Assembly: GCA_030248195.1 (NCBI GenBank)
Contig: JASAND010022041.1
Location: forward strand, 62,001 to 126,000
DNA: 64,000 nt
Source of the DNA: Trissonchulus latispiculum
Lineage: Eukaryota > Nematoda > Enoplea > Enoplida > Ironidae
Direction of reading: 5' to 3'
Program-made: the position numbers and the translations under genes
The notes under the pieces: generated by a model
What the model was told of the DNA's origin: nothing
Databases searched by the model: none
What the model saw: only the letters and a program-made list of their open reading frames with translations
In this document: positions 1-28,165 of the stretch, piece after piece
Layout of the letters: the number at the start of each line of letters is the position of its first letter
How positions within the stretch are numbered: the stretch's first letter is position 1

Positions 1-63
1 TAAATGCAGATAAAAATTCCAAAAATATGCTTTAACAGCAGAAAATTTCCCCCAACCAAAAAA

Positions 64-154
64 TACCGGGTCAAGACCAGAGCTCCTGACCCGGTGACTC
101 GGTCCATATAGTGACCAGAACTGACCCGGTGACTCGGTGACCTGGTGACCCGGT
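64..154. repeat. short degenerate ACCCGGTGACTCGGT repeat
   Basis: The motif ACCCGGTGACTCGGT and close variants recur several times, with a complementary form (ACCGGGTCA) at the left edge. It looks like the end of a small transposon or a short tandem repeat. No gene is associated with it. Confidence 0.5.
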
Positions 155-419
155 TTCATCTTTGTTTTCAGCAGTAGCTTGGATCGAGAATGCAGGCCAA
201 CGCATAAATCCCGTCGAAATCGTGGAATGAAGGATCTGTTGCGAAACGAAAACGTCCCGTCAACTCTGAGACAAGACCGTCAACCAAATGAGAAAATTAC
301 AACTCAGCGCAGACTTGCGCACACACAAACACACACAGGGGCATAAATCAATAAATATGTAGCGGGGGGACTGGAGAAGTCTGTTTAAGTATATTATATT
401 TAAGTATATTAGACATCGC

Positions 420-733
420 TGAATCAAAACTAGGTTTTGATTCAGCGCTGAATCAAAACTAAGTTTTGATACAACTCTGAATCAAAACTGGGTTTTGATT
501 CATTCTTGAATCAAAACCTAGTTTTGATTATAGCCTTGAATCAAAACTGGGTTTTGATTTTTTAGGTTTTGATTTTGATTTTTGATAAATTCGAGTTCGC
601 GTTTTGATTTTTGATTTGATTTTTGATTTTTTACAGTCTGAGTTTTGATTTTTGATTTGATTTTTGATAAAATCAAAACTCAAAATGGGTTTTGATTCAA
701 GTTTTGATTTTTGATTTTTGATTTATCAAAACA
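420..733. repeat. tandem array of palindromic GAATCAAAAC/GTTTTGATTC units
   Basis: About five units of roughly 30 bp each contain a near-palindrome (GAATCAAAAC, a 2-3 bp centre, GTTTTGATTC). They grade into a simpler TTTTGATTTTTGATTTGA repeat. Each unit can form a hairpin. The remaining sequence up to 2095 shows no supported gene. Confidence 0.75.
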
Positions 734-2093
734 ACACTAGGTGGTACAGGTTTGTACATTAGCCAGATTTAGTGGAGGGATTATGATACATAATAATCGA
801 AATGATCAAATAAAACGTGTTAGCTTGACATTAAAATTATATCGAAGAAAACCAGAAAACCAGGTTCAAATAATTTGAGTTCATCTGCATGTGCAGAAGG
901 TACAAATTCAATTAGAATGCATTTATTAATTTTGTTACTGGAAACCGAAAAGATCATGAAGGGTAAGATTTGCACCACTAAGACCATAAACTTAAATTTA
1001 TACTGCACATTGTGTCAACTAAAACAATTGAAGACGAATCACCAAATGGTAGGTAATAAATAAGGAAGCAAACGATGAAAAGTTTTGTCTGACCCAGCCC
1101 AGGTACATTTGATAACAGGCAAACGCTGTTTTCTCAATCTACAACGAGCCATATTTAAAGTTTTGAACTTATCAACTGAGAAGTGTTATCAATGTTTTTA
1201 CAAACTTATGCAGAAGTGTCAGTTATTCTACACTATAACATAACGACGGTCGTACGAGAAGCTCCAAATTAAACCCAGATTCAATCAAATACTAATTCAA
1301 AGACACAAAAACTTTGCGTGCAAGTAAAAAAGACTTTGATCATAGAGAGCACCAAGCAGCACCATAACTGGCGTAGAATGGCTCAAAGCTATGACAAGTC
1401 CTTTTGCAGGTCTTTTACGCTCTAAAGAATCACAACAAAGCTCAGCAACTAAGAAAAGTTTAACCTTTCATTTTAAACCGTAAAGTTGAGGCAATAGTTT
1501 TGGCAATTAAAAAATTGAAAGACTGTAAACTTGTAGGATAAGTTTAAAATCAGACATGAATGAATAAACTCGCTGTTTTCTCAATTTCAAAAGCGAGCGC
1601 TTTTTCTTCGAAAGTGAAAGCTCGTGAAGTTGAACTGCAAAAACTTTCCTTTAGTATAATAGTGAAGTGACTGCAAGTACTAGCGCAGTTATACTGCAGT
1701 TTCCGATTGTTTCCTCTAATTTAGAAAACAGAAAAGTGAAGAAATTAAAATAAATTTTAACGGTTAGTTGAAAATAATTTTATGAGATATATTTTCTATA
1801 AAATATCAAACATAAACTTTTAGATGTAGCCTGCGTTGGCAAGAGAGTAAGCCAATGCAATGTTAAGCAGCATGGACAGTTTATGTGCGTGTGTTTTAAA
1901 ACTTTTGTCACAGTTTGAAACGAATTAAACACAAATGATTCACTTTAACAGCAAATATTTACACTAAGCAAGCAGAACACAAAACTTTAAGTATTAGTAG
2001 CTTAACTGGTTCAACAAGTTCAAAACGCTTCGACATTTTGAATAAAACTTCGTTGAATGTGGTTCCGTACACTCCTTCGAGCTAAGTTCTGCA

Positions 2094-2095
<2 letters not shown>

Positions 2096-2157
<62 letters not shown>
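2096..2157. repeat. (AT)n microsatellite
   Basis: An uninterrupted TA dinucleotide run of about 60 bp. The Tyr/Ile open frame across it is an artefact. Confidence 0.95.
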
Positions 2158-2159
<2 letters not shown>

Positions 2160-4728
2160 TATATACTATCTAACATTTTTAAGCAGCTGAGCTAACTTTC
2201 AAAAGTGGAAAAAAAGGCATCACTTCACTATCCATTCGGGCATTTATTCGACAGAATTCTAAAATCCGATGCCATAAAAATTTGCATGTATCTATTGCTC
2301 TGAAAAGATGTATTTGATCGTTTCGTACGATATCAGTGTTAGATACTTACCCAGAAATTATTGCTAGTGCTAACTGAAACAATCAATTTGATATTTAATT
2401 TGATTTGATCTTTGGCGTCTGATTTTCCATGCTCTCGTCAATAAAGCTCAGTAGGTTGTACTTTTCTAATGGGCGAAGAATGCAGTATAAAATGCACAAT
2501 GGAAGAAAAGCATAGAAGAAGCAGTACAGTATAATAACAAGAATAGCAACAGCACTGTATATGGTTGCTGGTGAAATCATGACACCTAAAGTGAATAATA
2601 CAAAAATCTAGACAAAAATGGCAGGCTGGTACGGCATTGTTACGCTACGTTTTTGCGTTCCAGGTTCTGCCAGTTATCATTTTGGCATTGGCTTCTTTAT
2701 AAACCTTTATAAAATAAACTTATCACACCTCACGCATACTATATGAAACTGCATATAAATTTGACAGAAGTAAAGTTTAAATGAAATTGCTCATGCCTAA
2801 GCTTCATCCCAGAGCTTCAGCTTTAATTGTGATGTCAATACTGACGTCAAATTAAAATGCTGTTAAATTTAGAAAATTTTAAAATTTGACTTGGACCAAA
2901 TTGAAATGTCTGCAAATCCATCCATACAAAAACTGAAATAAATCAGTTATGATCGATTTGTAAACCGAATATGAAATGAAAATACAAACTCTAGTATCAG
3001 CAAACTGTGGCAATCCAATCTCTATACGTGTATATCCTAATTAAGAATTACAGAAGAATAAGAATACGCATACAAACTATAAGTAACTTTTCGTTCGAGC
3101 CCTGAGCACGAAAAATGACGGTATGAAATGATTAACGTCATGTAAATAATTTTCAAAGAAAAATTAAGATATATATCATTTAAAAAATAGTAAGTATGTA
3201 GGGAGCAAAACACATGTCTGTCTACATTAAAATGCGACACGTAAGGCGAAGAGATACTCCTCTTCGAATCCTTTCTGATATCAAAGCAAACCGGTAAGAC
3301 AAGAATCAGCGAAGAACTGTAGATAGCCTCTCTAAAAAATTTGTCCTAAAAACAAACTCACAGTTTTACAATAGGGCGAAATAATGGTGTCGTAATTCAG
3401 AGTGACATTAAAACAGGTTTCTATTGGAATAAATTTTCAAATTTAAAGCCAACGCAGGTTTTAAAATTTCTGCTTTTACACACACTGCTGACAGGTAAGT
3501 TTAAAATAAATCATAATTTTATATTTGAACGCAGATGGCCCATACGCTGACCGCTGGAGATGTGTGTAAATAGTCTTAACTTTAACCTGTTTACTGCATG
3601 AAAGGACAATTCAGGCTTATTAAAACTAATTTACCGGACACCAATCAACAAATGGAACTGTGATAGATCGTTTCACGTCAGCTGTTGAAAATTTAAACTA
3701 AACCTAAATGTGGGAAGCCTTGTGGGAATAAACAACAAACGCTTTCTAGGGCAAGATCAATATTTCAAAGACAGACTGAATGGACGTGTGTAAGGCTTTG
3801 GACCTTAGTTATAAGACAGCTACAGAGCTATGTAGTATATCAGCTGGATTTGAGGTAGTCATTTGAAATATAGGTATTTTCCCTGTTAGTAAGCTCAAAC
3901 GAGGAGATGAGTCAAAACAGCCTTACTGGATTAGTCACAAACACTGAGCTATTGAGGAAGATTTTCAAGTTCTAATTCTTCAAAAAACTATCAGATATGT
4001 AGGCAGATAGTCAACTAATAGGTAGTCTAAATCTGACCTTAACTCAAGAAAATATTAAAACCTTAAGCAATCAACACTAAGGCACACCTGGGGGGTCAAT
4101 GTTATTAAAGCCCGAACCCGGGTAATCGTTAACCGACTGGACTTCGCCAGTTCAAATATCACGATATCAACATCAATGTTAACTGGGGTAGCTTTAACCG
4201 GGCTTAGGCGTTGAGAATAAACATCTGCCCCAAGCGCAACATTTGTAAAGTTCAACATCAACCTATTTAGCCTAAATTTGGAATGGATAAATTCGAAGAA
4301 GTATCCGATTGTCGTGTTCAATACTCAAATCTGATCATTAAATACCAAAAGAAACCAAAAAAGCAGATGTTGCATACAGAGATTGTCAGGGTCGTTGAAA
4401 ATAAATTTGAAATCGGCTTTTCAGTCCAGCTTTTCAATATCTCCTCCTAAGAAACGGAAGCCCCACATTACTCATTAGCTCCACAATGTGAAAAGTTCAG
4501 TAGTGGAACAGCTATAGCTTTAATTCTATGATGTGACATGACAGGTTGTACTTTTGTCGACCTGCGAAGATAAACGAAAATTAACGACATGTTATTATTA
4601 ATGAAACTATTAATTGGTGATGAAAATTCCCATGCATTTTGTACACAAAAATGGCTGTTGGTGTTTTCTCCAATAGCCCCCTTCATAAGGATACGGTGTT
4701 AGCTAAACCTTGTTTTCAACGTACACAC
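2158..4728. other. no supported gene; probably intron of the supervillin-like gene
   Basis: I found no minus-strand exon whose entry phase (2) fits the last exon, which ends at 4729. A hydrophobic open frame near 2395-2580 follows a possible splice acceptor but does not splice convincingly. The gelsolin-like part of the gene would be expected left of the window. Confidence 0.4.
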
Positions 4729-22985
<18,257 letters not shown>

Positions 22986-24992
22986 CTAAAATCACAATAG
23001 GTTCTGAATAAATGCAAGCTAATTTGCGGTTTTCAACTGTGTTTTCTTCTCTTTCTTGGACGGACTAGTCCTTACTGCTTATTGGACGAATTGTGGTTCG
23101 ACTCAGGGGCCCATGTCAAGATAAAAGATACCTTTTGATGCGTTCTGATCTACCACTTGTTTTTCTTGACGCTTATTTTTGTTTCATGGAGTTTCTTGGC
23201 GTTTCTTGGAGTTCTGGGGGTTCTTAATTTTTGTATAGATTTGATCTGTAACTGTAACTATGTTTAGTTTCATTCTTTGATGGGGGTTCTGAAATTTTTC
23301 AGGAGATCTGATACTCTACTGTCTAGTTTTAAGTGTTTGCTAGAGGTTCCAAGGGTTCTGGAGTCCGCGTATACCGGAAAGTGGGTGAGTTATCTGGACA
23401 TAAATTTAGATCGAACTCTTCTTCTTGTCGTCAGCTTTCGTTTGATACCCAAATTGTGAATATTGGATGCAGCATACACACAAAATTCAGTCTAAATTTA
23501 TGAGAAAAGCCAGGAGGAACCCTCCCCCCCCAGTACACCACGGTTATATGCTACAAATTTGGTGACTGCAATACATACATATTATAAACATATCATGTCT
23601 GCTGAAGTGCCTGCCGAAGGAAAGGATCCGCAACTTAGTCAGGTACAAATCAAAGTCCTGGATACAAACACATGAAAAACATTTGAGAACCTCCTTTTTC
23701 TGTTGGCGGTTCTGTGGTTCTAACTTTTATCTTGATATGGGCCGACTCAGGGTAGAGTCACTTTGTTTTAAAATAGTTTTTAGACGATGTTAGATAGGTG
23801 TAGTCATACATGAATTTCGGTAAAGTGCAACTTACTAACCAAACATTGCATGAAAAGGGAAGTGAGTTCTTGAATAAGGAAAATATTGAAAGAATCAAGA
23901 TAAAACAATAGCAGAAACAGAAACCGTAAAATACAAATTATAATCTGAGTTAAGAATTTTAGTATAAAAAAGAATAGTCTAAACGCAGTGTAGAATAGGT
24001 GAGTATTCTGAAAAACTGGGATTGACACTTGCATCACAATAAATGATCAATTAAAAGTGTGAATTCATTTAAGTACTCACAAATTAACTGAAGTAATGAA
24101 TCTTTCGGCCCCAATCCCCAACTTTTAAACCCAACGTGTCAAGATAGCAAACTACATGAAGCGGAAAAACAGCTATGTACTAAGAAAGCAAAAATCCTAA
24201 AGTTATTGCAGAAACAAAATTTCTCATGTGAGATAATCAACGTTTTTTAAAAGTAACAACACAATATTGTATGTTTAGCAGATCAAAACCTGTGAACAGG
24301 AAAATAATCAGAATTCACTGAGCCGAACCGTATGGCAGGCAGTTTTGTGAGACAGAATACATACAATGAATGCTTGCGAAAGGCTTTGCAGTTGTAACCG
24401 TTACACATAGTCTCAGAGTGTGGCTTCTGTAGAAATTTTACTCAAACAATTTCAGTTCTTTTTCTGTCAGTTTGAGGACATTTAAGTTAGACATAATACC
24501 TAAAGAAAGTGAAAACTAGAGTTACAGCAGTTTTAGCACGGAGAATGTCTTGCAGCCAGAAAACACTGGCTTAGAAGGATTAATCGCAACGTTTCGGTGC
24601 CACCCGAAATTCACGTCACTAAACCAGATTCTAGCTTTGAGGGAAAAATGCTAAAGATGTTTCGTGAAAAAGTTGGGGTAAAAAGTTGTGAGAGGTTAGG
24701 GTGGCGACATGAAGTAGAAAAATTTGTGGGGTAGGGGGGGGGTGCAGTGGTAAATAAAGAAAGAAGAGGAGAGTACAATACTAATATTAGGAAGGATTTT
24801 CCTAAAAATAAAAAATAATAGTTTGAAAATGTAATAAAAGTAGTTTAATTTTGGGTAAATTTAAAGTAGTGAGAGAGAGAAGGGGAGAACAGGGCCGCCA
24901 CCGCCACCCTCCTGGTTGCCCTTTCCTATTATAATTTCCCCAACTCTTTTCCAAAATTTTTCCCTATGCTAGAACACAGCCGTATTTAAGTC
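22986..24992. other. no supported gene
   Basis: AT-rich sequence between the most upstream supervillin-like exon found and the repeats bordering the viral element. I see no exon with good splice sites on either strand. Confidence 0.4.
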
Positions 24993-25103
24993 AGGCAGAC
25001 CTTATTGAAGAAGTAACTAGGTAGCTCCTGATTGGCTGTTTTTGAAGCAACCATCTGCTCATTGGACAGAGCTACCCAGTTACTTCTTCAATAAGGCCTG
25101 CCT
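24993..25103. repeat. inverted repeat, ~35-bp arms
   Basis: AGGCAGACCTTATTGAAGAA (24993) is matched by an inverted copy ending at 25103, with about 40 bp between the arms. A small foldback. Confidence 0.7.
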
Positions 25104-25191
25104 ACTTCAATAAATAAAAATTTGGACCTTCAACGAATACTAAGCGGAAATTTGGACCTGCACTGCACTCAACTCGGGACAACAACAGCAG

Positions 25192-25368
25192 AATCTATGC
25201 AGAATCACTTATCCCAACTGCCCTTCTAAGGGCAACCATTTTAAATAGAACTTGTTTCCTTACAGAAACCTAGTACAGAAACCGGCAGAACGTACAATCT
25301 ATGCAGAATCACTTATCCCAACTGCCCTTCTAAGGGCAACCATTTTAAATAGAACTTGTTTCCTTACT
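25192..25368. repeat. tandem duplication, period 104 bp
   Basis: A segment beginning AATCTATGCAGAATCAC at 25192 recurs at 25296, with a shared length of about 75 bp. It lies just outside the end of Polinton arm 1. Confidence 0.8.
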
Positions 25369-25541
25369 GAACTAAGTCTAAGAACAGGACCCGGGCTGAA
25401 GCAGTATCCCAACTATCATTCTAAGGACAAGCATGTCAAACGGAATTTTTTACTATCTATCCAACCACTGTTTCAGTTTAATCTCAAGGCTTAAAATTAG
25501 TAAACGTTTTGCTGCTGATATTTTTTCAACTATTTTCCATT

Positions 25542-25793
25542 TTATTTAGTATATGCATATATACACATTGCACACCAATAAATTACAAGGTCTTCATTTA
25601 CACTATATACATCAACAAGCAGTGTACAATATGAAATAAAGGCAATTATGCGTCCATAGTTCACTTTGTCACTAAAGGTGTTTTGAGCAACCAGTCTAAT
25701 ATGCTCAAGGAAACAGTCAGATCTATTGGGGACGGGTAGATCCAAATGGTGGTTGGAAAAATTATTCTTCACAAATTTATAGGTTGAATCCAT
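25542..25793 (-). CDS. Bcl-2-like small protein with BH1-type motif (arm 1)
   Basis: An 83-residue protein. Residues about 40-55 read FSDKVNYGRIIAFISY, which closely fits the BH1 signature of Bcl-2 proteins (an N-W/Y-G-R-I-V/I-A-F core). BH1 helps form the groove that binds BH3 death ligands. Bcl-2 homologues that block apoptosis are known from several DNA virus groups, including adintoviruses. The protein is about half the usual family length, and no clear BH2 (W-x-x-x-G-G-W) or C-terminal anchor is visible. It may be a minimal or derived form, or an exon of a longer one. The start overlaps the end of the zinc-finger gene by 25 bp. The arm 2 copy keeps the motif unchanged. Function is inferred. 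Confidence 0.6.
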   Translation of the reverse strand: MDSTYKFVKNNFSNHHLDLPVPNRSDCFLEHIRLVAQNTFSDKVNYGRIIAFISYCTLLVDVYSVNEDLVIYWCAMCIYAYTK

Positions 25794-26029
25794 TGTTCTA
25801 GACCTGTGTATCTTTTATGATTGGGCCTAGCACATTCAAATATCAAATGGGCTCCAAGTCTTGTAGTGAAACGGCCACAAATGTGACAAAGTTGTAGTCG
25901 CTTTGCTTGCCTACTTGTTAGACGTTTTGGAGGTGACGGCTTCTTGCGTATCCAAACTCCAAGGGCAACCAAATCAAGAATGCACTGGCAATTTTTAGAT
26001 TTCAGACAAGTCTTACAGCGTTTTGCCAT
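25769..26029 (-). CDS. small Cys-rich zinc-finger protein (arm 1)
   Basis: An 86-residue basic protein with a CKTC pair near the N-terminus (residues about 5-8), a nearby C-x-C, and a later CHICGRFTTRLGAHLIFEC block (C-x2-C...H-x4-C spacing). The second block suggests a zinc knuckle. The middle is rich in Arg/Lys and Pro. It could bind nucleic acid, but no family is recognised. A TATAAAGG box lies 35 bp before the ATG. The arm 2 copy is intact and keeps the cysteines. Confidence 0.65.
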   Translation of the reverse strand: MAKRCKTCLKSKNCQCILDLVALGVWIRKKPSPPKRLTSRQAKRLQLCHICGRFTTRLGAHLIFECARPNHKRYTGLEQWIQPINL

Positions 26030-26056
26030 CTCAAATGAATGTCCAAATTTTTGCAG

Positions 26057-26064
26057 CCTTTATA
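26057..26064 (-). promoter_or_regulatory. TATA box of arm 1 zinc-finger gene
   Basis: TATAAAGG on the minus strand, 35 bp before the ATG at 26029. The arm 2 counterpart is TATAAATG at 53859, 36 bp before its ATG. Confidence 0.6.
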
Positions 26065-26089
26065 CAACTTGCATTACCAGAACGGAGTT

Positions 26090-26356
26090 TCACCTAAACG
26101 GAGGCTGAATTGTCCAAGATTCTATAACTTTTCCATTCTTCCAATGATGAATTTTGATAAGTGGTGTCCCATGACAATCAGGTATGTCATAGTCAGCATT
26201 CAAGGCGCTGACATATGCTTCATGAACTGATTTAAACATTTGGTTGCTAAGACCAACCGGTTGTCCATAAATGGTGACTAATTCCCAGGAATACGTTTTT
26301 GAAATACGATGACATTTTGTTACTTTAATAGACAGCGCATTACCAGAACGGAGGTA
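26090..26356 (-). CDS. unidentified open frame in replaced cassette, in frame after the capsid stop codon
   Basis: An 88-codon frame starts immediately after the TAA of the major capsid gene and in the same frame, ending TGA at 26090. It has no ATG near its start. The first internal Met is about halfway along. The sequence looks like real protein (for example YSWELVTIYGQPVGLSNQ and PLIKIHHWKNGK) but I do not recognise it. The segment is flanked by an 18-bp direct repeat, CCTCCGTTCTGGTAATGC or near it, and replaces the membrane-protein gene seen at this place in arm 2. It could be a readthrough extension, a captured fragment or a relic gene. Confidence 0.4.
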   Translation of the reverse strand, partial: YLRSGNALSIKVTKCHRISKTYSWELVTIYGQPVGLSNQMFKSVHEAYVSALNADYDIPDCHGTPLIKIHHWKNGKVIESWTIQPPFR

Positions 26357-27652
26357 TTATACCTTCTCCCAAGAGGGATTCCTGTTTTTGTCAAGTTTCA
26401 TGAGAGCATTATACTCAGCAACATAGAAAACGACAATTGATGTGCCCAGAGCTTCCTTATAGTCAATTTTAATTCTAATTGTGCCATATTCTTCCGGACT
26501 AATATAGTTACAATCAGCAGAATGATCAGGAGTCAAGTCAATGCATGTAATGAAGAATCCCACCCTATAGTCATCCCATTTAAACCCAAGATCAATATTG
26601 TTATAGTTTAAACCTCTAAGAAATTCCATAAATAAATTTGGATACTTATATTCTCCAAGAGTTTGGAGTGGAGTTGAATGTGGAAGGAGCATTTCATTTT
26701 TATAAACATAGATTCTCTGAGCTCCAAAATCCAAAAAGTAGAATGGATTATTCTGCAATGAACCATTATATGCGGCTTGTTTCACCATGAAGATGTAAAC
26801 TCTCCTTGGAAGAGAACCACTATAAGGTACCCAATCCAGATTTTGTTCTCCAATAGAGATTGTACGGCATTTAGTATCGTAGCGAAGAGCTGGGTATGTG
26901 CAGCCTGTAGAATTTAGAATTTTGTTATGTTGTAGCAGTGCCAGATCACTCAGCTTAATTCGAGATACATACATTTTGGCATCTGATATTTTTAAAATGC
27001 ACTCCACTTTTTTACCAATGAAAATGAAATTTGGCTCAGAACGCTTGAAGATGAAACTCACTTCAGTTTGTGGAGGTAGCAATTTTGGCATCAATATTGT
27101 ATCTGTAAACACCCTGGTGTATAATGTGAAAACTTTGGAACCTTCGATTATATCGTATCGCTTTTGCAATCCCTCATTAACAACTATTGGAGGGGCATCA
27201 TCGTCTAAATTAATGTCAAAAAACAAAGGAGAGTCTTGTTCATACATTGCCCCACAAAGTAGCGCATCTTTTTCCGGTTTTGTATAGTTAACTAAACATA
27301 GCAGGTACGAAAGCCAGGGATAATACGGATTTTTCAATGTAATTGACTGGTCAGAAATGAGACAGTCTACACTAGACCACATGGAGTAGCCCAAGTTATT
27401 GATTGGTCCAGTTTTATCGACTTCAGTTAATTGTGTTCCGTCCTTTTTTAGCACTTGTGCCCTAATAAATAAAAAACAGGAGGTCAGATCAATAAAAGTA
27501 TCTGTTTTATCAATTTTGAATTCAATATTGTTAAGATCTGAACGAGGAAGGGCTGTAGTGCACGGGACTTCAACCAATTGTGAGCTTACAACATCTTCAT
27601 GAACAGGAATTGGGACATTCCATTCAAGCAGCTTATTCCCACATCTAGCCAT
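26357..27652 (-). CDS. major capsid protein, double jelly roll (arm 1)
   Basis: A 431-residue protein of the Polinton hexon-like capsid family, often annotated in animal genomes as F54H12.2-like. Recognisable landmarks are the N-terminal stretch IEFKIDKTDTFIDL, then FLFIRAQVLKKDGT, then GPINNLGYSMWSSVDCLISD, which form the first jelly-roll strands in this family. A long second half includes YVYKNEMLLPHSTP. Length is slightly under the usual 450-600 residues. Trimers would build the icosahedral shell. The frame is fully open here, unlike arm 2. Its ATG overlaps the TAA of the basic-peptide gene by one base, and a TATAAAAG box lies 41 bp upstream inside that gene. Confidence 0.9.
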   Translation of the reverse strand: MARCGNKLLEWNVPIPVHEDVVSSQLVEVPCTTALPRSDLNNIEFKIDKTDTFIDLTSCFLFIRAQVLKKDGTQLTEVDKTGPINNLGYSMWSSVDCLISDQSITLKNPYYPWLSYLLCLVNYTKPEKDALLCGAMYEQDSPLFFDINLDDDAPPIVVNEGLQKRYDIIEGSKVFTLYTRVFTDTILMPKLLPPQTEVSFIFKRSEPNFIFIGKKVECILKISDAKMYVSRIKLSDLALLQHNKILNSTGCTYPALRYDTKCRTISIGEQNLDWVPYSGSLPRRVYIFMVKQAAYNGSLQNNPFYFLDFGAQRIYVYKNEMLLPHSTPLQTLGEYKYPNLFMEFLRGLNYNNIDLGFKWDDYRVGFFITCIDLTPDHSADCNYISPEEYGTIRIKIDYKEALGTSIVVFYVAEYNALMKLDKNRNPSWEKV

Positions 27653-27795
27653 TAGAAATTTGTCTTTCTCGTATTCTTTTTCTTGCTTTTATACTTTTTC
27701 TTAGCAGGTGCTTTTTTCTTGGAAGTCGCTTTTACCTTGGATTCGCTAATATTCCTTGCTTCGGAATTAATGTGCTTAAACTTTATTGGAAACAT
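27652..27795 (-). CDS. Lys-rich basic peptide, candidate genome-condensing core protein (arm 1)
   Basis: A 47-residue frame from ATG at 27795 to TAA at 27652, too short for most gene finders. After MFPIKFKHIN the protein is almost entirely Lys/Ser/Ala/Arg, with runs such as KKKAPAKKKYKSKKK. Small basic core peptides that condense DNA are typical of adenovirus-related virions, so such a role is likely but inferred. It sits between the small capsid-associated gene and the major capsid gene, overlapping the latter by one base. Arm 2 keeps a diverged, frameshifted counterpart at the same place, with the same first seven residues and the same RKTNF ending, which supports it as a real gene. Confidence 0.65.
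   Translation of the reverse strand: MFPIKFKHINSEARNISESKVKATSKKKAPAKKKYKSKKKNTRKTNF
27686..27693 (-). promoter_or_regulatory. TATA box of arm 1 major capsid gene
   Basis: TATAAAAG on the minus strand, 41 bp before the capsid ATG and inside the basic-peptide frame. Arm 2 has CTTAAAAG at the equivalent place. Confidence 0.6.
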
Positions 27796-27826
27796 TGTGA
27801 CTACTAAAGTAACAATGCTGGCACTT

Positions 27827-28159
27827 TTAAGCTTTTAAAATAATTTCCACCAACCCCAATTCCTCGCTTGTCACTAACTGTCCGTGCAGGTCAGAAATGG
27901 ATAGTTCAATTTTATCGATTATACTTTGACGAGTTGCGTGATAAACTAGCGTGCTTGGCTGGTATTCTGAACGAGCGACGCATAGTAGTGGTACATAGTT
28001 TCCATTGAAAATTTGAGGCTCAATAAACTCTACCTGAATCATAATCCATTCATCAGTTGGTAGAACAACTCTTTGCAGTGCTATCTGACTCGCCTCCAAA
28101 GGTGTAGCAAGTTGGATTTTCATGTTATTAAGTGGTTTAGCTATTGTTACAAACTCCAT
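27827..28159 (-). CDS. small conserved capsid-associated (penton-like?) protein (arm 1)
   Basis: A 110-residue, beta-rich protein. The pattern of a PLLCVARSEY segment, then SIIDKIELSISDLHGQLV and a hydrophobic C-terminus, resembles the C-terminal part of the small jelly-roll protein encoded beside the capsid gene in many Polintons, thought to be the minor capsid or penton protein. It is shorter than those, so this is tentative. A TATAAAAG box lies 34 bp before the ATG. The arm 2 copy is intact and close. Confidence 0.55.
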   Translation of the reverse strand: MEFVTIAKPLNNMKIQLATPLEASQIALQRVVLPTDEWIMIQVEFIEPQIFNGNYVPLLCVARSEYQPSTLVYHATRQSIIDKIELSISDLHGQLVTSEELGLVEIILKA

Positions 28160-28165
28160 TTTTTA

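Noticed and set aside
2395..2580. Hydrophobic minus-strand frame of about 60 residues after a possible acceptor
   Set aside because: It needs phase 1, whereas the last supervillin-like exon leaves in phase 2. Another frame is equally hydrophobic, and no intervening exon was found.
4055..4321. 88-residue minus-strand frame in the supervillin-like intron
   Set aside because: No splice sites in a compatible phase and no recognisable sequence.
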